Translations under genes and position numbers: made by a program
Part shown: positions 1 through 5,424 of the stretch, piece by piece
How the letters are laid out: each line of letters opens with the position of its first letter
Position numbering within the stretch: the first letter of the stretch is position 1
Notes under the pieces: generated by a model
Told to the model about the DNA's origin: nothing
Databases searched by the model: none
What the model saw: only the letters and a program-made list of their open reading frames with translations
Origin: an uncultured Oscillibacter sp.
Lineage (GTDB): Bacteria > Bacillota > Clostridia > Oscillospirales > Oscillospiraceae
Direction of reading: 5' to 3'
DNA length: 7,052 bases
Assembly (NCBI RefSeq): GCF_910579365.1
Contig: NZ_CAJTUX010000100.1
Coordinates: 1 to 7,052 of the forward strand

Positions 1-400
1 TGTCGGTGATGCCCAGCTTTCCAGCCACCTCCCGCACCCGGTTCTGTACCGTTCCAGGGTCCTGGTGATTCAGGGAGAGGGCCAAACCGATGTTTTCCTC
101 GATGGTCAGGGTATCCAGCAGATTGAAGTCCTGAAACACAAAGCCCAGCCGCTCCCGGCGGAACCTGGCCAGTTCACTTTCCGACAAGTCGGCCACGCTC
201 ACCCCGTCCAAGAGAATTTTCCCGGCGCTGATGGCGTCAATGGTGGAAATGCAGTTGAGCAGGGTGGTCTTGCCTGAACCGGATGCCCCCATGATGGCCA
301 GGAACTCCCCAGCCTCCACGTCAAAGCTCACCCGGTCCAGCGCCTTAGTGACGTTGTTTTTGCTCCCATAATATTTTTCAATATTTTGTACTTGTAACAT
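1..400 (-). CDS. BceA-like ABC transporter ATP-binding protein (partial, C-terminus beyond window)
   Basis: ATPase subunit of an ABC transporter, most likely the Bce/peptide-resistance type that removes or detoxifies cell-envelope-targeting antimicrobial peptides together with a large permease. The 133 visible residues begin MLQVQNIEKYYG. They contain a Walker A motif GASGSGKTT (residues 38-46, Lys44) and a Q-loop VFQDFNLLD with Gln90. The signature motif, Walker B and H-loop lie past the left edge, so the protein is incomplete because of the window, not because of damage. The start is fixed by AAGGAGG (416-410), nine bases before the ATG. It lies downstream of a two-component system on the same strand, the usual BceRS-BceAB order, and the permease gene should follow outside the window. 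A MacB/LolD-type export ATPase is the alternative; the adjacent intramembrane-sensing kinase favours Bce. Confidence 0.9.
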   Translation of the reverse strand, partial: MLQVQNIEKYYGSKNNVTKALDRVSFDVEAGEFLAIMGASGSGKTTLLNCISTIDAISAGKILLDGVSVADLSESELARFRRERLGFVFQDFNLLDTLTIEENIGLALSLNHQDPGTVQNRVREVAGKLGITD

Positions 401-452
401 GGCAATTTGCCTCCTTTGCTTGTGGCTCTATGGTACACCAAAAGCGAAGGCT

Positions 453-481
453 GTTGTATCGAAGTCATATTGATTTGTCTT
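453..481 (-). promoter_or_regulatory. Possible promoter of the ABC transporter genes
   Basis: On the minus strand an AAGACA hexamer (481-476) and a TACAAC hexamer (458-453) are separated by 17 bases, each matching the sigma-A consensus at four of six positions. The element lies in the 79-base gap between the kinase stop codon and the ATPase start. The weak -35 directly abuts the inverted repeat at 479-494, as expected for an activator-dependent promoter. The assignment is inference from spacing and context. Confidence 0.4.
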
Positions 482-494
482 ACAGTTTTGTAAG
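479..494 (-). promoter_or_regulatory. Putative BceR-type operator (inverted repeat)
   Basis: A perfect 6-bp inverted repeat with a 4-base spacer, CTTACA-AAAC-TGTAAG on the minus strand, overlaps the histidine-kinase stop codon. Its core fits TnACA-N4-TGTAA, the binding consensus described for BceR-like response regulators of Firmicutes. It sits immediately upstream of the possible transporter promoter. This suggests that the neighbouring regulator activates the transporter when the kinase is stimulated. Binding itself is inferred. Confidence 0.5.
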
Positions 495-1490
495 GTTTTG
501 CTTTGCGGGAAAGGTGAGGGTAACAGTGGTTCGCTTTCCTTCCTCAGAGACAATCTCCAGTCCAAGATCCAGGAAACCAGACAGTTTTCTGCACAGATAC
601 AGGCCCATACCAGTGGAACCGCCCCGGCTCCGTCCGTTGCTGCCGGTAAAACCTCTGTCAAACACACGGGGCAGTTCATGGGCGGGGATACCAATGCCAT
701 TGTCTGAGACGGTAAGCTGTACCTGTTTTCCGAGAGGATGGGCCGAGATTGTGATGACCGGGGCTTCTCCCCGGTAATGGGCAGCGTTTTGGAGCAGCTG
801 GCCCAGAATAAAGACCGCCCATTTTTCATCGGTATAGACGGCGCAGTTCATATTTTCCATCTCTACCCGAATACCGTTTTGGATCAATAGGGAACGGTGG
901 TTCTCAATCGCCTGAGCTGCGATTTTTTCAAGCTCTATCTGCCGGAACAGGCAGTCTTGCTCCGGGTTCTCCGCACGGGCGTAGAACAATGCCCGCTCTA
1001 CATGAGCTTCGATTTGACTGAGTTCCGCTGTGAGCTTCCGGCGGGTGTCCCCGTCCAACTCCCGACAAATGAGCCGGGCGGCGGTGATGGGGGCTTTGAT
1101 CTCATGCACCCAGCGTTCCACATATTCCCGGTACTCCCTTTGGGATGCCTGTGCGTCAGATACGGCGCCAGTCATATCGCGGCCAGCCAGGCGGGTCAGG
1201 TCAAAGAGCCGCCGTTCATAAAGCCCTCTTGGCTGCGGAACGCACTCCGTAAACAGGTATTTACGGTCCAGACCATCCAGAATAGATTTCAATTCCAAGA
1301 GGCGGGCACGCTGCTGAAAGAAATCAAACATATTCACCGTCAGAAAAACCAGCAGAAGCACAATCAGCAAAATCACCAGAACTCCTGGCTGTGTTCCCGT
1401 AGCGAAAAGGAACAGCGTTGCCAGTCCGGCGCAAATCACTTGGAGTGCGATACGCCTCAGCCGGTCCGACAAAAATTCCCGCAGGGTCAT
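480..1490 (-). CDS. BceS-like intramembrane-sensing histidine kinase
   Basis: Membrane sensor kinase of 336 residues, the usual short size of BceS-type kinases. Two hydrophobic helices (about residues 13-31 and 36-56) are joined by only a few residues, so there is no extracellular sensor domain. In this family the partner ABC transporter does the sensing. The dimerisation/phosphoacceptor segment has an H-box WVHEIKAPI with His129. The ATPase domain shows an N-box QLLQNAAHY (Asn235), a G1 box DNGIGIP (263-269), an F-box FDRGFTG (277-283) and a G2 box STGMGLYL (292-299), so all catalytic elements are present. Its ATG overlaps the regulator stop codon (ATGA, 1490-1487), indicating translational coupling. 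The product should phosphorylate the upstream regulator in response to peptide flux through the downstream transporter. Confidence 0.93.
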   Translation of the reverse strand: MTLREFLSDRLRRIALQVICAGLATLFLFATGTQPGVLVILLIVLLLVFLTVNMFDFFQQRARLLELKSILDGLDRKYLFTECVPQPRGLYERRLFDLTRLAGRDMTGAVSDAQASQREYREYVERWVHEIKAPITAARLICRELDGDTRRKLTAELSQIEAHVERALFYARAENPEQDCLFRQIELEKIAAQAIENHRSLLIQNGIRVEMENMNCAVYTDEKWAVFILGQLLQNAAHYRGEAPVITISAHPLGKQVQLTVSDNGIGIPAHELPRVFDRGFTGSNGRSRGGSTGMGLYLCRKLSGFLDLGLEIVSEEGKRTTVTLTFPAKQNLTKL

Positions 1491-2155
1491 AGTTGATACC
1501 CCATTCCGCGCCGGGTCTTGATGGCGTCCGGCAGACCGATCTCCGCCAGCTTTCCCCGCAGCCGGGTCATATTCACGCTGAGGGTGTTGTCATCAATGTA
1601 AATCTGGTTGTCCCACAGGGCGTCAATCAGATCGGCCCGAGAAACAATCTGCCCGGTATGAACCATCAGGCAAGCCAAAATCTGCAGCTCATTCCGGCTG
1701 AGTTCTACGGCTTTTCCGCTGGACGACACAACCCCTTTTGTCAGGCTTAATCGCAGTTCACCGGCCTCCAGCAAATCAGCCTGTTCCGGTCCGCCGCCGC
1801 TCCGGCGCAGAACCGCCTTGATCCGGGCCAGCAGAACGGGAACACTGTATGGCTTGGTGATGTAGTCGTCCCCGCCCAGGCTCAGCGCCCGTACCTCGTC
1901 CGCACCAGCATCCCGGCTGGTAACAAAAATTACTGGCGCAGGAACAACCTTCCGCAATGCGGCGCACAGAGAGAAACCATCTTTGCCCGGAAGTCCAATA
2001 TCCAAAAGGATAAGGTTTGGGTGTTCCTGCGCTGCTTGCGCGGGTATATCTGTAAACCTCTCAATTGCCAGAGCTGTATATCCCTCGTTTTCCAGGAGCA
2101 GCGCCAACTCTTCCCGAATGGCTGGGTCATCCTCAATTATCATAATTTTTTGCAT
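1487..2155 (-). CDS. BceR-like OmpR-family response regulator
   Basis: DNA-binding response regulator of 222 residues. The receiver domain (about 1-115) has the acidic pocket EDD (residues 8-10), phospho-acceptor Asp52 in LILLDIGLPG, Thr79 and Lys101 in YITKPY. The C-terminal half is an OmpR/PhoB winged helix ending in the typical RGMGYQL. An in-frame extension reaches back to 2269, but the ATG at 2155 is preferred. It begins directly with the receiver strand MQKIMIIEDD, has a GAGGCGG ribosome site ten bases upstream, and lies downstream of a likely promoter. The stop overlaps the kinase start by four bases. The likely target is the transporter promoter just downstream of the kinase gene, by analogy with BceR. 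Confidence 0.93.
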   Translation of the reverse strand: MQKIMIIEDDPAIREELALLLENEGYTALAIERFTDIPAQAAQEHPNLILLDIGLPGKDGFSLCAALRKVVPAPVIFVTSRDAGADEVRALSLGGDDYITKPYSVPVLLARIKAVLRRSGGGPEQADLLEAGELRLSLTKGVVSSSGKAVELSRNELQILACLMVHTGQIVSRADLIDALWDNQIYIDDNTLSVNMTRLRGKLAEIGLPDAIKTRRGMGYQL

Positions 2156-2184
2156 ATGGCTGTTACCGCCTCGTCGTTTCCCCC

Positions 2185-2214
2185 ATATTAACACAAGTGT
2201 AGCGTATTTGTCCA
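2185..2214 (-). promoter_or_regulatory. Likely promoter of the regulator-kinase operon
   Basis: The minus strand carries TGGACA (2214-2209) and TAATAT (2190-2185) with an 18-base spacer. Transcription would begin a few bases downstream, giving a short leader before the regulator ATG at 2155. An imperfect TnACA-N4-TGTAA-like repeat (2189-2202, plus-strand reading TAACA-CAAG-TGTAG, one mismatch) overlaps the spacer and -10, where a bound regulator would repress rather than activate. Confidence 0.5.
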
Positions 2215-2274
2215 GAAGTGATGGCCTTGGGGGGATAAAATCAAATAATCTCACATTCCCCCTTGACAACAGCT

Positions 2275-2542
2275 TTAGAAGTAAACCGGGGCCGCCAGGA
2301 CGATCACGTCCGCCTCAATCGGCGCATCCAGCACCTCTGTCATGCCGTCCTTCTGCACGCAGACGCCGGTACCCCGGTAGGCGTAACAGGCCATACAGCC
2401 GCCAATGTGCAGATCGTGAACCGTAAATCTTCCGGACCTGCTGTCCGGCCTCCTCTGCGCCTCTGGCAAATTCATCGCATAAAATATCGGAGTCCCCGTT
2501 TTTCTGGGGGCTGCCCGCCAGAATCAAAATTTTTTTGCTCGT
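2275..2542 (-). pseudogene. Broken NADPH-dependent FMN-reductase / iron-sulfur-flavoprotein-like gene
   Basis: Remnant of a flavodoxin-fold oxidoreductase that would bind FMN in the cytoplasm. The N-terminal beta strand and phosphate loop read KKILILAGSPQKNGDSD. After a frame change come the cysteine-containing stretch GGCMACYAYRGTGVC and the strand ADVIVLAAPVYF. Three lesions are visible. The expected ATG is ACG (2542-2540), nine bases after an AAAGG ribosome site. One extra base in the GG at 2421-2422 shifts the frame between KIY and VHDLHIGG. TAA follows PVYF at 2277-2275, where the family normally continues for about 80-100 more residues. The remnant encodes roughly 88 codons instead of about 180-200. 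The exact subfamily cannot be told from half a protein. Confidence 0.8.
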
Positions 2543-2583
2543 GAAAATCAACCTTTCTTTTTTCAAAGCTGCGAAAATAGGAT

Positions 2584-2646
2584 TTACTTCTTACTATACC
2601 GCAGCCACAGTCCGCCGCCGGGCAGGGTCTGTATCCCGCAGAGCAT
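2584..2646 (-). CDS. Possible 20-residue small protein
   Basis: A short ORF starts MLCGIQTLPGG and ends LWLRYSKK. It has an ATG at 2646-2644, a TAA at 2586-2584, and a strong GAGGAGG ribosome site (2663-2657) ten bases upstream that overlaps the flavodoxin stop codon. Such tight spacing is what a translated operon member would show. The peptide has a Gly/Trp-containing centre and a basic C-terminal end, with no signal peptide or membrane helix. I do not recognise a family. Because the genes on both sides are broken it may be a relic or a chance ORF, but it is itself undamaged. Confidence 0.35.
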   Translation of the reverse strand: MLCGIQTLPGGGLWLRYSKK

Positions 2647-2661
2647 ATAGGCGCTCCCTCC

Positions 2662-3480
2662 TCAATCACCCCGCACACAGGCCGCGATTTCCGACTCCGC
2701 CTTCGCGACGTTCCCTCGGAAGAGCATCAGTCCATGCTCGGAAACGGCGGTATCCGGCTGGAGCGCGGCAATGGCGTTCACGGTCCGGGAAAAGCCGCCG
2801 CTGTGGGAACCGAAGGGGATGATGGTCTTGCCGGAGAGGTCCACGCTCTCCAGGAAGGTGTACACCGGCATGGGCAGGTCCGCCCGCCAGATGGGATAGC
2901 CCAGGAAGATCACGTCATAGTCCGCCATATTGGAAACCGGGGTCTTGGTGGCGGGGCGGAAATCCTGGCCCTGCTCCTCCCGGGCCTGGGCCGCCAGGGT
3001 GGCGTGGTCTGTGGGGTAGGGATTCTGAGGCTCAATGCGGTAGATATCCGCGTTGGTTTCCCTCTGGATGACCTGGGCCATGTGCTGGGCGTTGCCCAGG
3101 ACTCCCCCGTTGATGACTACTGTGCTGTTGGCTTCTTCCGTGGTCATATTGTTGGGATTTGTGGTCTCCGGCATGGAGAAGTAGGCCGCCAGGACCCTGC
3201 CGTTTCCAGAGGCGCCGGGAGTGGAGGGTGTACTAATTGTACAGGGCGGAGACGATCTCCACACGTGTGGCGGGAGTTGCGGGGTCAAAGCGTCCGTCGG
3301 ACCGGGCGGCGATGATGTTGTTGGTCCGGGACCAGTCCGCCGCCGTCTGGGCGTAGCCGGAAATGGAGGCGCCGTCGGTATAGGCGTCTGCGGAAGCCTC
3401 CGGGGAACCGGCCCAGCGCCAGAGGATCGCCGCCGCCTGCTGGCGGGTCACAGGGTCGCCCACGCCGAAGCGTCCGCCGG
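2662..3480 (-). pseudogene. SLH-domain/flavodoxin fusion gene, truncated and frameshifted
   Basis: The 5' part (about 3480-3233) encodes one S-layer-homology repeat. It contains GDPVTRQQAAAILWRWAG, then SISGYAQTAADWSRTNNI, then DGRFDPATPATRVEIV, ending at a TAG right after ALYN (3235-3233). One base out of frame, a Ser/Thr/Pro/Gly linker (about 3230-3200) leads into a complete-looking flavodoxin-like domain. That domain starts GRVLAAYFSMPETTNPNN, includes VIFLGYPIW and GKTIIPFGSHSGG, and ends at 2662. The flavodoxin part has no start codon of its own except a TTG inside the out-of-frame SLH region, so it reads as the C-terminal half of a fusion split by a single-base indel near 3234. SLH repeats bind cell-wall polymers and usually occur in threes, so the 5' end has also been lost, at the junction with the aldo/keto reductase scrap. 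If ever functional, it would have been a wall-attached electron-transfer or quinone/FMN-type protein. Confidence 0.75.
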
Positions 3481-3595
3481 CGCCGGGAACAGCGTCTCAA
3501 CCTGCCGGGCCATCATAGAGTAGCGGTTTTTCACTGCTCCAGCCCAGGCCCACGGCGGAGACGGTCAGCCCGTTCCCAAGAATACGAGTTTCCAT
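3481..3595 (-). pseudogene. Scraps of a second aldo/keto reductase gene
   Basis: An ATG at 3595, preceded by an AAGGGAG ribosome site seven bases away, opens METRILGNGLTVSAVGLG (to 3542). This is the first beta-hairpin and strand of an aldo/keto reductase. Directly after it, in another frame, comes AVKNRYSMMARQVETLFP (3537-3481). This matches the segment before the late barrel strands of the same family, normally some 170 residues further on. The sequence then passes into the SLH reading frame. A roughly 330-residue enzyme is therefore reduced to about 37 codons by one large internal deletion plus loss of the 3' third. The ORF as read from 3595 stops at a TGA (3499-3497). Family assignment rests on two short matches. 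Confidence 0.6.
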
Positions 3596-3607
3596 CAAGC
3601 GGCTCCC

Positions 3608-4359
3608 TTACTGCTCCACATTGGCCTGAATCCAGGCTTCCACATGGTCCGCAATCTCAGCGTTGTTCAGCTCCCGGAACAGGAAATGGCTGTTTCCGGT
3701 GATGCCCTCCTTGGGCAGATCAAAGACCACGGCATTGCCGCCGCCGGCGTTGTACTGCTCCGCAAAAGCCAGGGCCCCGTCTCGAATGTTCTTCCGGAAC
3801 TCCGTGGACCACGCCTGATCGCCAGGCTTGTATTCTTTGGAATCCTCTGCCCAGACATCCAGCGTTCCGTCCATGCTCATTTCCACAGCGGCCCCGGCCT
3901 CGCCCTGTCCGGGCTGGTCCACCAGAAAGGCGCTGCGGCCCTTTTGCAGGAACAGCGTGGACCAGCCGTCCCATCGTCGGGGGTGGTCATCCAGCCCATG
4001 TGGGACTGGCCGTAGCCGTGGAGGTATACCATCGGCAGGCCGGTTTCCTCTGCGGGGATCTGGCAGAGCACATTGGCGTGTCCCACATGGGCGGTATTGC
4101 CGTGCCGCTCCAGCTCCAGCCAGTTGGCGGTTTCGTCATACTCGCCCTCCACCGGCTCCGTCACCGTGACGCCGGAGGAGAACATCCCCTGCTCCGCGAT
4201 GACCAGAGCGCCCTCGGGAAGCTGGGACCCAACGGGTTCACTGACCGGCGGCGTATCCGGGGTGTCCTCGGATTCGGCAGGGACGGGGCTTCCGCCGCAG
4301 GCTGACAGGGAGAGCGCCAGCGCCGGGATTAGCGCGGCAAATGCGTGTTTGAGTTTCAT
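3608..4359 (-). pseudogene. Lipoprotein alpha/beta hydrolase, frameshifted and internally deleted
   Basis: Relic of a secreted, membrane-anchored hydrolase. The ATG at 4359 is chosen over one at 4371 because GGAGG (4367-4363) lies just before it and the product then starts with a lipoprotein signal, MKLKHAFAALIPALALSLSAC (lipobox LSAC, Cys21). A Pro/Glu/Ser linker follows, then an alpha/beta-hydrolase strand with oxyanion HG motif MVYLHGYGQS (about 110-119). One base is missing in or near the G run at 3972-3970, so the frame continues as DGWSTLFLQKG, FLVDQPGQGEAGA and so on. The end, GITGNSHFLF then AEIADHVEAW, retains a candidate catalytic His. No GxSxG nucleophile elbow exists in any frame between these parts. 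About 100 or more residues appear to be deleted near AWSTEFRKNIRDGALAF. Thirteen bases separate it from the preceding gene. Confidence 0.8.
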
Positions 4360-4372
4360 AAAAGCCTCCATT

Positions 4373-5156
4373 TTACCAGGACTTTTTCTCTTTGGAGCTG
4401 TCGTGCTGTTTCTTCCGTTCCTCCACCATGTTCACAAACCACTCCACCATCTTGGGGGTCCTGGCGGGAGAAGAAGGAGCTGGTTTCCGTATCCACGGCG
4501 GCGGCCATGTTCTCCGCCGTCAAAGTGAAGTCAAAAACGTTCCGGTTTTCGGCCATGCGCTCCTTGTGGGTGAACTTGGGAATCACCACCACGCCGCGCT
4601 GGATGTGCCAGCGGAATATAACCTGGGCAGGGCTCTTGCCGTACTTTTTGCAATTTCCATGATGACCGGATTGCCGAAGGTGTCGCCCCGGCCCTCTCCG
4701 AAGGGGGCCCAGGCTTCCAATTGGATGCCGTACTTTTCCGCCCACTCCTTGGAAACCTTCTGTTGGTTGAGAATGTGGGTTTCCATTTGGTTCACCATGG
4801 GCTTGATACGGTTGAAAGACGCGAAGTCCACCATGCGGTCCACATAGAAATTGGAGATGCCGACGGCCCGGAGCTTCCGCATGGACTCCAACACAGAGGC
4901 TTTCGCCGCCTCGTAGCCATAGTGCTCGAGCCAGACCTTGGTGGCGAGGAAAATCTCCTCACGGGTTACGCCGGACTTCTGAATGGCGCTGCCCACCTGC
5001 TCCTCGTTGAAGTAGCTCTGGGCGGTGTCAATGGAACGATAGCCCACGTCCAGCGCGTCCAGCACACAGCATTCGCACTCGCCCTGCGTCACCTGGCAGA
5101 CTCCGTAGCCCAGGATGGGCATTTTCATGCCGATGGATAAAGTTATGTATTCCTAT
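4373..5156 (-). pseudogene. Aldo/keto reductase gene with lost start, internal deletion and two indels
   Basis: NAD(P)H-dependent aldo/keto reductase remnant. The reading EYITLSIGMKMPILGYGVCQV begins at 5152, but the expected ATG just before it is ATAG (5156-5153). The next Met (5128) has no ribosome site. Present are IDTAQSY (catalytic Asp and Tyr), ATKVW (catalytic Lys), GISNFY and LEAWAPFGEGRG. SMRKL joins directly to RAVGISNFY at 4871/4870, which removes about 35-40 residues including the strand with the catalytic His (HQP motif). A T5 run at 4645-4649 is one base short: AKS should be AKKYGKSPAQVIFRWHIQRG. An extra C near QDP (about 4457-4461) shifts the frame again before MVEWFVNMVEERKKQH. 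The original stop is TAA at 4375-4373. First gene of the decayed operon. Confidence 0.85.
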
Positions 5157-5167
5157 AATTGATTTTT

Positions 5168-5173
5168 ATTATA
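5168..5173 (-). promoter_or_regulatory. Possible -10 element of the decayed redox operon
   Basis: A perfect TATAAT on the minus strand lies 12 bases before the former start codon of the aldo/keto reductase, in an AT-rich stretch. No convincing -35 hexamer exists 16-19 bases upstream, so the promoter may be activator-dependent or itself decayed. In related operons MerR-type activation is common, but no regulator gene is seen here. Confidence 0.3.
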
Positions 5174-5294
5174 TTCCATCTGTTATAGTTTGATTTCGTA
5201 ACTTTTTAGGCGGATATTTCGTCAACTTAACATTGCAACGCTTGACAAAGGGAAACAACATAAACAACAACAAAATGGACTGTCAACCTTACCG

Positions 5295-5330
5295 AAAACG
5301 CCGCCCGGCTGTAAAAAGGGCGGCGTTTTT
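5295..5330 (+). terminator. Strong terminator-like hairpin upstream of the ParB-like gene
   Basis: A 12-bp perfect stem, AAAACGCCGCCC (5295-5306) pairing with GGGCGGCGTTTT (5318-5329), has an 11-base loop and a T5 tract. It could act in both directions, though the U tract is better on the plus strand. It lies between divergent genes, where no upstream plus-strand gene is visible. It therefore either insulates the mobile element from outside transcription or attenuates a longer parB leader. Confidence 0.7.
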
Positions 5331-5364
5331 GCGTGGCAGGGAAAGGAGGAAAACGTATAAGGAG

Positions 5365-5393
5365 ACGGGGCCAAAATAAGGTTTTGGCCCCGT
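5365..5393 (+). promoter_or_regulatory. Stem-loop in the leader of the ParB-like gene
   Basis: A 12-bp perfect stem, ACGGGGCCAAAA (5365-5376) pairing with TTTTGGCCCCGT (5382-5393), has a 5-base loop and is followed by TTTGTATTTG. It ends 17 bases before the AGGAGG ribosome site of the ParB-like gene. The T-rich tail is imperfect, so it may be a weak terminator/attenuator or an mRNA-stabilising hairpin. A GGAGG without an ATG at normal spacing precedes it at 5345-5349. Confidence 0.55.
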
Positions 5394-5424
5394 TTGTATT
5401 TGAAAAAGTAAGGAGGTCAAGCGA

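Noticed and set aside
897..1496. Long plus-strand open frame opposite the histidine kinase
   Set aside because: Shadow frame: the minus strand has every kinase motif and the ATGA coupling with the regulator.
3225..3245. Programmed ribosomal frameshift joining the SLH and flavodoxin frames
   Set aside because: The sequence around the TAG lacks a slippery heptamer and a good downstream structure, and the neighbouring genes carry ordinary indels, so decay is simpler.
2263..5248. CTTGACAA present at both 2263-2270 and 5241-5248 as flanking direct repeats of the decayed region
   Set aside because: Only 8 bases with no extended match. Within several kb this can be chance, and neither copy lies exactly at a lesion boundary.
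5242..5270. TTGACA at 5242 as a -35 box for the ParB-like gene
   Set aside because: No acceptable -10 hexamer occurs 15-19 bases downstream (CAACAA-like sequence only), so I do not call a promoter.
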